A model generated the notes under the pieces. The model had not been told where the DNA came from and ran no database searches. It saw only the letters and a program-made list of their open reading frames with translations. DNA of 64,000 nucleotides from Roseobacter sp. HKCCD6576-2 (GTDB taxonomy: Bacteria; Pseudomonadota; Alphaproteobacteria; Rhodobacterales; Rhodobacteraceae): contig NZ_WVNW01000002.1 of NCBI RefSeq assembly GCF_013179285.1, positions 682,001 to 746,000 of the forward strand, given 5' to 3'. The position numbers and the translations under genes are program-made. This document shows, piece by piece, positions 18,998 through 27,836 of this stretch; position 1 is the stretch's first letter; each line of letters starts with the position of its first letter.

Positions 18998-19942
18998 ATG
19001 CCCTCTGCCCTGTCGCTTGTGGCCGATATCGGCGGCACCAATACGCGCGTGGCGCTGGCCAGCGGCAAGGTTGTCGATAGTGACAGTGTCCGGCGCTATG
19101 CCAATCGCGAGGCGACCGATCTGGCAGAGGTGTTGCGGCGCTATCTTCAGGACACGGGCACCGATCATGGCGAGATCGCCGGCGTCTGCGTCGCCGCAGC
19201 GGGCCCTGTGCATGACGGTGTGGCGGAGCTGACCAACCTCTCCTGGCGGGTCGACCGGGCGATGCTTTCGGAGGTGCTGAGCTCCGAAAAAGTCGCCGTT
19301 TTGAACGATTTGCAGGCCCAAGGTCACGCGATTGGCCATCTGGCCGCCGAGATGGTGACGCCCGTCGTGGCGCAGCCCGATGTGAGCGGTCAGGCAGCGA
19401 AACTGGTCGTTGGCGTTGGCACCGGCTTCAACGCCGCGCCGATCTATGACACCGCGATGGGCCGGTTTGTGCCACCCTCGGAATGCGGTCATATCAGCTT
19501 GCCGGTGAAAGGCCCCGATGGCGCGGCCTTGGCGGCGCGGCTTTTGGACAGCCATGGTTTTGCCGCCGTGGAAGAAGCGCTCTCCGGTCGCGGTCTGGAA
19601 GCCATGCACCACTTCCTCCATGACACGAAACTCTCAGCAGCCGAAATCATGGCCGGGCTTGAGGCCGGTGACAGCCAGGCCGAAGCCACCGCGCGTCTCT
19701 TTGTCCGGCTCTTGGGCACGGTGGTGGGCGATTTGGCCCTGATCCACCTGCCCTTTGCCGGGATCTATCTCGTCGGCGGCGTTAGCCGGGCTTTCGCGCC
19801 CTATCTCGCCCGGTTCGGATTTGCCGAAGCCATGCAGGATAAAGGCCGGTTCGGACCGTTTTTGCAGCAATTCGGTGTGGCCGTGGTCACGGATGACTAT
19901 GCGGCGCTGACGGGATGCGCCTCGCATCTGGTGCATCTCTAA
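18998..19942 (+). CDS. glk: glucokinase
   Basis: ATP-dependent glucokinase of the Glk (ROK-distinct, E. coli-like) family, 314 residues. The phosphate loop DIGGTNTR is at 9-16, NDLQAQGHAI carries the catalytic Asp, and GVGTGFN and the SECGHISL segment are family hallmarks. ATG at 18998 was chosen over an upstream start inside bgl because it begins directly before the phosphate loop and follows GAAGGA. It provides glucose-6-phosphate from glucose released by AglA, the GH1 enzyme and, by inference, the SmoB-like reductase. Its stop overlaps the putR stop by four bases. Confidence 0.94.
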   Translation: MPSALSLVADIGGTNTRVALASGKVVDSDSVRRYANREATDLAEVLRRYLQDTGTDHGEIAGVCVAAAGPVHDGVAELTNLSWRVDRAMLSEVLSSEKVAVLNDLQAQGHAIGHLAAEMVTPVVAQPDVSGQAAKLVVGVGTGFNAAPIYDTAMGRFVPPSECGHISLPVKGPDGAALAARLLDSHGFAAVEEALSGRGLEAMHHFLHDTKLSAAEIMAGLEAGDSQAEATARLFVRLLGTVVGDLALIHLPFAGIYLVGGVSRAFAPYLARFGFAEAMQDKGRFGPFLQQFGVAVVTDDYAALTGCASHLVHL

Positions 19943-20409
19943 AACGCGCTGTCCTTCACGGCCTCCATCGACACATGGGTCGAGCTGGAGGCCACATGAG
20001 GCAGGGCCGAGATCACCTCACCCAAGACCCGTCGATAGGCCCGCATGTCGCTGGTCCGCACCTTCAGAAGATAGTCGAACGCGCCGGCGATCATATGGCA
20101 TTGTTCGATCTCGGGCACCTTATGAACCGCTGTATTGAAAGCCCCAAGCGCCGCCTCGGTGGTGTCGGTCAGCTTCACCTCGACAAAGGCCACGTGATCC
20201 CGGTTCAGTTTCGCGGGGTTTAAAACCGCGCGGAAGCCCAGGATGTAGCCCTGCGCTTGCAACCGTTTGACCCGCACCTGACAAGGGCTTTTCGATAAGC
20301 CGACGTGCCGCGCGAGATCGGTGACCGGGATGCGCCCATCGGTCGACAGAATCCGCAGGATTTTCCGATCGAAGACATCAAGTGGCCCGCTATCCGATAT
20401 ATCTGACAT
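19939..20409 (-). CDS. putR: Lrp/AsnC-type activator of proline utilisation
   Basis: A 156-residue Lrp/AsnC regulator. The helix-turn-helix (DLARHVGLSKSPCQVRVKRL) lies at about 31-50, followed by the RAM ligand-binding domain. It is divergent from putA, the arrangement known from Rhodobacter capsulatus, where PutR activates putA in response to proline. The start at 20409 gives the usual family length and is preceded by AGGGAAG; the much longer open frame upstream runs antisense through putA and is not coding. It ends convergently with glk. Confidence 0.93.
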   Translation of the reverse strand: MSDISDSGPLDVFDRKILRILSTDGRIPVTDLARHVGLSKSPCQVRVKRLQAQGYILGFRAVLNPAKLNRDHVAFVEVKLTDTTEAALGAFNTAVHKVPEIEQCHMIAGAFDYLLKVRTSDMRAYRRVLGEVISALPHVASSSTHVSMEAVKDSAF

Positions 20410-20530
20410 CCAGCTTCCCTGTTCTTCGCTCACTTTCAGGACAAACGCCCGCCACAGGCAAAAGTCAAGGCAGACGGCCCGCACAGTTCCGAGGTAACCT
20501 GAGGCAACCCCTGTTTTGATGAGGCCGCCC

Positions 20531-23500
20531 ATGTCCCCGCTTGCCCCACTCCGCACCCGCATTCGCGCTCTGGCGCATGCCCCCGAAACCGATGTTCTGA
20601 CGGATCTGATCGCTGAGGCCGGTCCTGATACCGCCACACGCGCCGCCGCAGCCATGCGCGGCGCGCGCCTGGTGCGCGGCCTGCGCGAGGACAGCGCCCC
20701 AGGCTTGATGGAGGTGTTTCTGGCCGAATATGGGCTTTCGACCCGGGAAGGCATCGCGCTCATGTGCCTCGCCGAGGCGCTCTTGCGGGTGCCCGATGCG
20801 GAGACGATGGACGCGCTGATCGAAGACAAAATCGCCCCCTCGGAATGGGGCGCACATCTGGGCAATTCCTCGTCATCGCTGGTCAATGCCTCGACCTGGG
20901 CGCTGATGCTGACCGGCAAGGTGCTGCAAGATGGCGAGGGTCTGGCCAGCGTCCTTAGGGGGGCCGTGCGCCGTTTGGGGGAACCGGTGATCCGGGTGGC
21001 GGTGGGCCGCGCCATGCGGGAGATGGGGCAGCAATTCGTTCTGGGCCAGACGATGGATGAAGCGCTGAAACGCGGCGCCAAGATGGAGATGAAGGGATAC
21101 ACCTATTCCTTTGATATGCTGGGAGAAGCGGCGCTGACCCAAGCGGATGCCGACGACTTCTTCGCGGCCTATCAGACGGCGATTGCACGGCTGGCGCCGG
21201 AATGCCGCTCCGACGATATTCGCGACAACCCGGGCATTTCGATCAAGCTCTCGGCGCTCCATCCCCGCTATGAGGTCAGCCAGACCGATCGCGTGATGTC
21301 CGAACTGGTCGCGCGCACCCGCAGCCTCGCCTTGCAAGCACGCGAGGCCGGGATGGGACTTAACATCGACGCCGAAGAGGCCGACCGGCTGGATCTGTCG
21401 CTCGATGTGATCGAGGCGGTGCTGCGCGACGAGGCGCTGGCCGGGTGGGGCGGGTTCGGCGTGGTGGTCCAGGCCTATGGCAAACGCGCCGCAGCAGTGA
21501 TCGATTGGCTTTACGCTCTGGCGGAGGGGCTGGATCGGAAGATAATGCTGCGGCTTGTCAAAGGGGCCTATTGGGACACCGAGATCAAACGCGCACAAGT
21601 CGAGGGCCTGGCCGATTTCCCTGTCTTCACCCGCAAAGCGGCGACGGATGCGGCCTATCTGTGTTGTGCGGGGAAACTGCTTGGCATGACCGACCGGATT
21701 TACCCGCAATTCGCCACCCATAACGCCCACACGGTTGGCGCGATCATTAAGATGAGCGATGACCCACAAACCTTTGAATTTCAACGCCTGCACGGGATGG
21801 GCGAAGCGCTGCATGACCAGGTGCTCAAGGCCAATGCCACCCGCTGCCGGATCTATGCACCCGTCGGCGCCCATCGCGATCTTCTGGCCTATCTGGTCCG
21901 GCGCTTGTTGGAAAACGGCGCGAACTCGTCTTTCGTGAACCAGATTCTTGATGACACGGTCGCGCCGGAAGAGGTCGCCGCCGATCCTTTCTCAGTCCTC
22001 GAAACCCTCGGCGAAAACCCGGCGGTCGCCCCGCCTGCGGACCTGTTTCAACCTGAGCGGCGCAATTCCCGGGGTTGGGACCTGCGCGACACCGATGATC
22101 TGGCGGAGATCGACGCCGCGCGGACCCCGTTTCAGACCACCCGCTGGCAGGCCTATCCGCTCATGGCGGGGGGCGCGCCATCCGGACCAAGTCTTGAGGT
22201 GAGAAACCCGGCGCAGCCCTCTGATAGGGTCGGCGAGTTGCAAGAAGCCGATCACACTGATTTGGAGGTCGCCCTTGGTCATGCCATGCCCTGGAGCGCG
22301 CCTGCTGCGGCGCGCGCCAAGGCTCTCAACGCCGCCGCCGACCTTTACGAGGCGCATTTCGGCGCGATGTTCGCGCTGCTCGCCCGCGAGGCTGGTAAGA
22401 CCCAGATGGATGCGATTGCGGAGCTGCGGGAAGCGGTGGATTTCCTGCGCTATTACGCGGCTCAGGCCGAGACGCTCACCGCGCCGCCGCGCGGCGTCTT
22501 TGCCTGCATTTCGCCTTGGAACTTCCCGCTGGCCATCTTCACCGGGCAAATCGCCGCCGCGCTGGCCGCGGGCAATGGGGTGATTGCCAAACCGGCGGAG
22601 GCGACCTCGCTCATCGCGTTCCGCGCCGTCCAACTGCTGCATGACGCGGGCGTGCCGCGCGCGGCGCTGCAATTGCTGCCCGGCCCCGGATCGGTGATCG
22701 GCGCGGGCCTCTCTAGCGATCCGCGCATTGCGGGCCTCTGTTTCACTGGCTCGACCGCGACGGCGCAACGGATCAACCGCGCGATGGCGGACAACTTGGA
22801 CCCGACCGCGCCGCTGATCGCGGAAACCGGTGGGCTCAACGCAATGATTGTCGATTCCACCGCGCTGCCGGAACAGGCGATCCGGGATATCCTGACCTCC
22901 GCGTTCCAGTCGGCGGGCCAACGTTGCTCCGCGCTGCGGATGCTCTATGTGCAAGAGGATATCGCCGACCCCTTCCTCAACATGCTTTACGGCGCGATGG
23001 ATGAGTTGGTTCTGGGCGACCCGTGGGCCTTGAAGACAGATCTCGGGCCAGTGATTTCCGCCGACGCCAAAGCCGATATCGAGGGTCATATCGCAGAGGC
23101 CGCGGCGGGGCGGCGTGTATTGAAAACCCTGCCCACCCCAGAGACCGGGTATTTCGTGCCGCCGACCGTCATCGACCTACCTGGCGGGATCGCGGATTTG
23201 GAACGCGAGGTGTTTGGCCCTGTGCTGCATGTGGCGCGGTTTGCCGCCGATGAGTTGGACGCCGTCGTGGATGCGGTGAACGCTAAGGGCTTTGGCCTGA
23301 CCTTCGGCATGCACAGCCGGATCGATGATCGGGTGCAGGCGGTCTGCGCGCGATTGCAGGTCGGAAACACCTATGTGAACCGGAACCAGATCGGCGCGAT
23401 TGTCGGCTCGCAACCGTTTGGGGGCGAAGGGCTTTCTGGCACCGGGCCGAAAGCCGGTGGGCCGCACTACGTGCCACGTTTCACCCGCAGTGATACCAGA

Positions 23501-24001
23501 CAAGAGGCGGCGGGCACTGGTCGTGCGCTTACTCTGGCCGAGGTCCAAGCCGCCCTGGAGGCGCTTCCCGCGCCAAACCCCGCACCGCTGACGGCAAACG
23601 ACCTGCCCGGACCGACGGGCGAGTCAAATCGGCTGGCCACCTATGCCCGCGGGCGGGTTCTCTGCTTGGGGCCAACGGCAGAGGCCGCGATGCAACAGGC
23701 GCAGATCGCCGGCGATTTGAGCAACACGGCGCTGGTCGTCGCGCCGGGGGTAAAGGACGGGCTGGATGGGTCTGTAACGCCTGAGATATTGGCGCAACTG
23801 ACCGGGATCGATGCGGTGGTGATCTGGGCGGAAGACGGCGTGTTGCGGCCCTTGCGCCAAGCGCTCGCCGGGCGTGACGGGGCGTTGATCCCGCTGATCG
23901 CCGAGGCCGACCCGGCCCCGCGCCTGATCTTGGAGCGCCATATCTGCATCGACACGACAGCGGCAGGCGGCAATGCCAGCCTGCTGGCCGCCTCCGGTTA
24001 G
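20531..24001 (+). CDS. putA: bifunctional proline dehydrogenase / P5C dehydrogenase
   Basis: Trifunctional-size but two-activity flavoenzyme of 1156 residues that oxidises proline to glutamate at the membrane. The FAD-dependent ProDH barrel occupies about 80-480 (LVKGAYWDTE, RCRIYAPVG and similar motifs). The aldehyde dehydrogenase domain runs from about 510 to 1000, with SPWNFPLAIFTGQ near 663, catalytic Glu in ETGG near 765 and nucleophile Cys799 in GQRCSALR. A C-terminal ALDH-like extension makes it a type B PutA. There is no N-terminal ribbon-helix-helix domain, so it cannot repress itself; PutR does the regulation. Confidence 0.96.
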   Translation: MSPLAPLRTRIRALAHAPETDVLTDLIAEAGPDTATRAAAAMRGARLVRGLREDSAPGLMEVFLAEYGLSTREGIALMCLAEALLRVPDAETMDALIEDKIAPSEWGAHLGNSSSSLVNASTWALMLTGKVLQDGEGLASVLRGAVRRLGEPVIRVAVGRAMREMGQQFVLGQTMDEALKRGAKMEMKGYTYSFDMLGEAALTQADADDFFAAYQTAIARLAPECRSDDIRDNPGISIKLSALHPRYEVSQTDRVMSELVARTRSLALQAREAGMGLNIDAEEADRLDLSLDVIEAVLRDEALAGWGGFGVVVQAYGKRAAAVIDWLYALAEGLDRKIMLRLVKGAYWDTEIKRAQVEGLADFPVFTRKAATDAAYLCCAGKLLGMTDRIYPQFATHNAHTVGAIIKMSDDPQTFEFQRLHGMGEALHDQVLKANATRCRIYAPVGAHRDLLAYLVRRLLENGANSSFVNQILDDTVAPEEVAADPFSVLETLGENPAVAPPADLFQPERRNSRGWDLRDTDDLAEIDAARTPFQTTRWQAYPLMAGGAPSGPSLEVRNPAQPSDRVGELQEADHTDLEVALGHAMPWSAPAAARAKALNAAADLYEAHFGAMFALLAREAGKTQMDAIAELREAVDFLRYYAAQAETLTAPPRGVFACISPWNFPLAIFTGQIAAALAAGNGVIAKPAEATSLIAFRAVQLLHDAGVPRAALQLLPGPGSVIGAGLSSDPRIAGLCFTGSTATAQRINRAMADNLDPTAPLIAETGGLNAMIVDSTALPEQAIRDILTSAFQSAGQRCSALRMLYVQEDIADPFLNMLYGAMDELVLGDPWALKTDLGPVISADAKADIEGHIAEAAAGRRVLKTLPTPETGYFVPPTVIDLPGGIADLEREVFGPVLHVARFAADELDAVVDAVNAKGFGLTFGMHSRIDDRVQAVCARLQVGNTYVNRNQIGAIVGSQPFGGEGLSGTGPKAGGPHYVPRFTRSDTRQEAAGTGRALTLAEVQAALEALPAPNPAPLTANDLPGPTGESNRLATYARGRVLCLGPTAEAAMQQAQIAGDLSNTALVVAPGVKDGLDGSVTPEILAQLTGIDAVVIWAEDGVLRPLRQALAGRDGALIPLIAEADPAPRLILERHICIDTTAAGGNASLLAASG

Positions 24002-24039
24002 GCTTGCCAAGGGCGGCGGCTTGGGCCTTAGCTGACAAC

Positions 24040-24945
24040 ATGACCGAAGCCCCCGAGATCGACCAGATTCACGCCCTTCTGGGGAACCAGATCGGCACGT
24101 CAGAAATCGTGGAAGCCACGCGGCTGGCGCGCGCCGATCTCGGGGGATGGCATCTGGACGACCTGCAGCTGACGACGACCGCGGGAGAGGTCATTCCAGC
24201 CTATTTCTTGCATCCGCCAGAAGGAGCGGCGCCGGTTCGTGCCGTGCTTTATTGCCATGCGCATGGGAACACCTACACCATCGGGCGCGAGGAACTGATC
24301 GCCGGGCGACCCGCCTTTCAAGCGCCCTATGCCGCCGATCTCGTGGCACAGAACACCGCGGCCCTGTGTCTGGAGATGCCCTGTTTCGGAGAACGGGCAT
24401 CTCCCGGCGAAGGCGCGAGGACGAAGGCCGGTCTCTGGGCGAGCAAACCGCTTTTTGGGCAGATGCTGGCGGAACTCGCGGCGGGTCTGAATTGGCTGGC
24501 CGCCCAGGTCGACATCGACGAGTCGCGGCTTGGCGTCATGGGCCTGTCGATGGGCGGCACGCACGCTTGGTGGCTCGGCGCTTTGGCTCCGCAGGTCAAA
24601 GCCACGGTCTCGATGTGCTGCTTCGCTGATTTGGAGACGCTCGTGGCGCTTGGCGCCCATGACGGGCATGGGATTTACATGATGGTTCCGGGGCTGTTCA
24701 CAATCGCCCGGTCGGGGCAAATCGCCGGGCTGACCGCGCCGCGGGCACAACTGGTTTGCGCCGGAATGCAGGATTGGAGCACACCGCCAGAGGCATTTGA
24801 GGCGGGCCTCGCGGATTTAGTCGCGGCCTATGAAACCGCGGGCACTGCCGACATGCTCGAAACCCATATCGAGACCGATCTTGGCCATGCGGAAAGCGCG
24901 GCGATGCGGGCACGGGTTTTGGAGTTCCTGGATCGGCGGCTGTAA
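24040..24945 (+). CDS. alpha/beta hydrolase (dienelactone hydrolase/acetyl-esterase-like)
   Basis: A cytoplasmic hydrolase of 301 residues. The nucleophile elbow GLSMGG places Ser170; a DLGHAES motif near 280 supplies the catalytic His. The oxyanion strand VLYCHAHGN lies near 70. It resembles acyl esterases of the dienelactone hydrolase or cinnamoyl esterase type. It starts 39 bases after putA on the same strand but has no evident link with proline. The following gene is the convergent GntR regulator of the sugar island, and deacetylation of a sugar is one possible role. No substrate can be assigned. Confidence 0.78.
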   Translation: MTEAPEIDQIHALLGNQIGTSEIVEATRLARADLGGWHLDDLQLTTTAGEVIPAYFLHPPEGAAPVRAVLYCHAHGNTYTIGREELIAGRPAFQAPYAADLVAQNTAALCLEMPCFGERASPGEGARTKAGLWASKPLFGQMLAELAAGLNWLAAQVDIDESRLGVMGLSMGGTHAWWLGALAPQVKATVSMCCFADLETLVALGAHDGHGIYMMVPGLFTIARSGQIAGLTAPRAQLVCAGMQDWSTPPEAFEAGLADLVAAYETAGTADMLETHIETDLGHAESAAMRARVLEFLDRRL

Positions 24946-24954
24946 GCGGCGCGA

Positions 24955-25671
24955 CTATTCGAAATAATCGCCATGGCTGTCGCGCAGATCAGAGATCAGG
25001 TCGAGGACCGAGGCGAGATGGTGCGTCATCGCCGCTTGCGCTTGCGCCAAGTCGCGCACGCGCACGGCACTGAGGATATCGCCATGTTCCGCCAAAAGCC
25101 GCGCTTTGTGCCCCCGATCGCTCAGCGATAGGACCCGCAGCCGATCCAATACCGTCTTCTCCTGCGCCAGAAGGATCGGCACACGGGGATAGCCGGTTGC
25201 TTCGGCAAGAATGGCGTGGAAATGGTCATCCTGATCTTGAAACTCAATATCATTGTTATCCGCAATTGCAGTGGCTTGCCGTGTGAGGTTCAGCTTGGCT
25301 TCTGTTACGAATGTCTCCGGCATCCCAACCGTGCAAAGCCGCGCGACCACCGCCAACTCAATCGCCTCACGCAGGAATTGCGCCTCACGCAGGCGGCTTT
25401 CCGACAGTCGGGTGACGAAATTGCCCCGGCTCGGGCGGGTTACAATCAACCCCGCCTCGCGCAGATGGGTGAACGCCTCGCGCACGGGCGTTCGACTGGC
25501 GCCAAATCTCAACCCGACTTCGGTCTCGGAGAGAAGGCTGCCGGGCGGGATTTCCATCCGCAGGATCGCCGCGCGGATATGGCCATAGATCTGATCGGCA
25601 GGCGGGCCGGACGGCTCAAACCCCTCGAAGGGGATCGCCGTCAGATCAAGCGGGTTCTTACGGGGCGGCAT
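24955..25671 (-). CDS. GntR-family transcriptional regulator (FadR/FCD type)
   Basis: A 238-residue regulator. The winged helix region at about 25-90 contains LSETEVGLRFGASRTPVREAFTHL, typical of GntR proteins. The C-terminal FCD helical domain carries the metal-coordinating Asp/His pattern (DDHFH, LAEH, AMTHHL). It is divergent from the Gfo/Idh/ABC/uxuA operon and so is its likely regulator. A palindrome with the FadR-subfamily core lies in the shared 105-base gap. FCD regulators commonly sense sugar acids or other carboxylates, which fits uxuA in the operon. The start at 25671 was chosen by domain fit. Confidence 0.88.
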   Translation of the reverse strand: MPPRKNPLDLTAIPFEGFEPSGPPADQIYGHIRAAILRMEIPPGSLLSETEVGLRFGASRTPVREAFTHLREAGLIVTRPSRGNFVTRLSESRLREAQFLREAIELAVVARLCTVGMPETFVTEAKLNLTRQATAIADNNDIEFQDQDDHFHAILAEATGYPRVPILLAQEKTVLDRLRVLSLSDRGHKARLLAEHGDILSAVRVRDLAQAQAAMTHHLASVLDLISDLRDSHGDYFE

Positions 25672-25701
25672 CGGTTTGAATTGTCTCCTCGCAACCAGCA
25701 T

Positions 25702-25715
25702 ACCGGTATACAGGT
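25702..25715. promoter_or_regulatory. GntR (FadR-type) operator
   Basis: ACCGGTATACAGGT is a palindrome with one mismatched pair around GTATAC and matches the GT-N2-AC core known for FadR-subfamily GntR regulators. It lies 31 bases before the regulator start and 62 before the operon start, suited to control both directions. Confidence 0.6.
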
Positions 25716-25776
25716 TTATTGACAATGGCGGTGGGGCGTGCAGGAATGGGGTGATCTGGGAGGGAGATCTGCGCGC

Positions 25777-26832
25777 ATGGGCTCGGCCCCGTTGAATATC
25801 GCTTTGATTGGCACGGGCATGGTGGCGATGACCCATCTGCTCGCGATCCGGGATGCGCGCCCTGCCCTGCGCCTAGCCGCGATCTGCGCCCGGCGGCGTG
25901 AGAGTGCGGAGGCGTTTGCGGCCAAGGCTGAGGCGGAATTGGGATATCGGCCAACGATCTATGCCGATGCGCAGGCCATTGCGGACGATGCCGAGATTGA
26001 TGCGGCCATCATTGTCACGCCGCCAAATGCCCGCGCAGAGCTGATCGCGCCCCTGGCCCAAGCTGGTAAAGCGATCCTCTTGGAGAAACCCGTGGCACGG
26101 ACCGGGGCCGAAGCCGAGGCGGTTGTGGCCCTCTGCGAGGCGGCAGATGCGACCCTGGGCATTGTCTTTCAACACCGGATGCGGGCGGCGTCGCTCAAAG
26201 CGACCGAATTGGTGGCCTCCGGCACACTCGGGCCCCTCGGTCTGGTGGAGATCGCGGTGCCCTGGTGGCGCGATCAGGCCTACTATGACGAACCCGGGCG
26301 CGGCACTTATGAACGCGACGGCGGCGGAGTCTTGATCAGTCAGGCGATCCATACCATCGATCTGGCGCTGAGCCTCACGGGCCCGGTGGCCGAGGTGCAG
26401 GCGATGACCGCCACCACGCGGTTCCACCAGATGGAGGCGGAGGATTTCGCCAGCGCGGGCTTGCGCTTTGAAAATGGCGCTGCGGGGTCCCTCGTTGCTT
26501 CCACCGCGAGTTTTCCGGGGGCGGCGGAAACCATCACGCTGCATTTCGAGCGGGCGAGCCTGCATCTGGGCGAAGGCGTGCTGACCGTCTCCTGGCGGGA
26601 CGGGCGGGTTGAGCGCTTTGGCGCGACGGCCAGCACCGGCGGCGGGGCCGATCCGATGGCCTTCACCCATGAGTGGCACCAAAGTATCTTGGAAGATTTT
26701 GCCGACGCGCTCCGCCAATCGCGCGCGCCATTGGTGACCGGACGGCAGGCCTTAGAGAGCCACCGGTTGATCGATGCAATCACGCTCTCCGCACATGAGG
26801 GCCGCATTGTAACACTCGGAGAACATGTATGA
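25777..26832 (+). CDS. Gfo/Idh/MocA-family oxidoreductase 1
   Basis: NAD(P)-dependent sugar-type dehydrogenase, 351 residues. The Rossmann loop GTGMVA is at 12-17, EKP (with the catalytic Lys) at 103-105, and the His/Asp pair expected in the active site at His192 and Asp195. Family members oxidise or reduce a sugar or cyclitol hydroxyl; some are NAD-dependent glycosidases. It is the first gene of a nine-member operon and its stop overlaps the next start (ATGA). Start at 25777 has GGGAGGGAG upstream and begins just before the Rossmann strand. The substrate is unknown. Confidence 0.85.
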   Translation: MGSAPLNIALIGTGMVAMTHLLAIRDARPALRLAAICARRRESAEAFAAKAEAELGYRPTIYADAQAIADDAEIDAAIIVTPPNARAELIAPLAQAGKAILLEKPVARTGAEAEAVVALCEAADATLGIVFQHRMRAASLKATELVASGTLGPLGLVEIAVPWWRDQAYYDEPGRGTYERDGGGVLISQAIHTIDLALSLTGPVAEVQAMTATTRFHQMEAEDFASAGLRFENGAAGSLVASTASFPGAAETITLHFERASLHLGEGVLTVSWRDGRVERFGATASTGGGADPMAFTHEWHQSILEDFADALRQSRAPLVTGRQALESHRLIDAITLSAHEGRIVTLGEHV

Positions 26833-27836
26833 GTTTACGGTTCGCAGCCCTCGGTTTGGATCACCGGCACATCTATGGGATGGCGGGCAATATGATCGTG
26901 GCGGGCGCGGAGTTTGTGGGCTGGTGGACCGACGGCAACCCGGGCACGCTGGACGGGTTCGACAAGCGCTTTCCAGGTGTGCCCCGCGCGATGGACAAGG
27001 CGCAATTGCTCGACGATCCAACGATCGATCTGATCCTGATCTCGGCCATCCCGCGCGACCGTGCCGCGCTGGCCATCGCGGCGATGGAGGCGGGCAAAGA
27101 CGTCATGGTCGACAAGCCGGGCTGCACGACGCTTGAACAACTGGAGGCGATCAAGGCTTGCGTCGCGCAGACCAGGTGCATCTGGTCGGTGGATTTCTCG
27201 GAACGGTTCGAAGTGCCAAGCGTGACCCGCGCCGCCGAGTTGGTTGCCGAGGGTGCGATTGGCAAAGTGGTGCAAACCGTGGGGCTTGGCCCGCATCGGC
27301 TGAATCGCCCGACCAGGCCGGATTGGTTTTTCGAGCGCGACGCTTATGGCGGCATCCTGACGGATATCGCCAGCCATCAGATCGACCAATTTCTCTATTT
27401 CACCGGCGCGACGGATGCGGAGATCACGCTGGCTTCGGTCGGGAATTTCGCCAATCCGTCCGACCCTGGTTTGCAAGATTTTGGCGAGATCGCCCTCCGC
27501 GCGCCCGAGGGGCATGGCTATATCCGGGTCGATTGGTACACGCCCGATGCGCTGCCCAATTGGGGCGATGGGCGGCTGACCATTCTGGGCACCGAGGGCT
27601 ATATTGAGCTGAGGAAATATGTCGATGTGGGCGGGCGCGACGGCACCGACCATCTGGTTTTGGTGAACGGCACCCGCTGCGAGAATATCGATGCCTCCGA
27701 TGCGGGCCTGCCCTATTTCGCACGCCTCGCCGCCGATATCCGTGATCGGACCGAAACCGCGATGCCGCAGGCCCATGCGTTCAAAGTGATGGAACTGGGG
27801 CTGAAAGCACAAGAGATGGCGGAGGCGCGGGCATGA
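26829..27836 (+). CDS. Gfo/Idh/MocA-family oxidoreductase 2 (atypical)
   Basis: A 335-residue member of the family with a changed cofactor region: the first strand is followed by GLDHRHIYG (9-17) instead of GxGxxG, and the usual EKP is DKP at 95-97. His183 and Asp186 of the catalytic region are kept. The altered loop suggests a distinct subfamily, possibly with different cofactor geometry or non-redox use. It overlaps genes 1 and 3 by four bases each, so the three are probably made in fixed ratio. Confidence 0.82.
   Translation: MSLRFAALGLDHRHIYGMAGNMIVAGAEFVGWWTDGNPGTLDGFDKRFPGVPRAMDKAQLLDDPTIDLILISAIPRDRAALAIAAMEAGKDVMVDKPGCTTLEQLEAIKACVAQTRCIWSVDFSERFEVPSVTRAAELVAEGAIGKVVQTVGLGPHRLNRPTRPDWFFERDAYGGILTDIASHQIDQFLYFTGATDAEITLASVGNFANPSDPGLQDFGEIALRAPEGHGYIRVDWYTPDALPNWGDGRLTILGTEGYIELRKYVDVGGRDGTDHLVLVNGTRCENIDASDAGLPYFARLAADIRDRTETAMPQAHAFKVMELGLKAQEMAEARA

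Noticed and set aside
20410-21102. long N-terminal extension in frame with putR
   Set aside because: It lies antisense within putA and would precede the Lrp helix-turn-helix with unrelated low-complexity sequence; putR begins at 20409.
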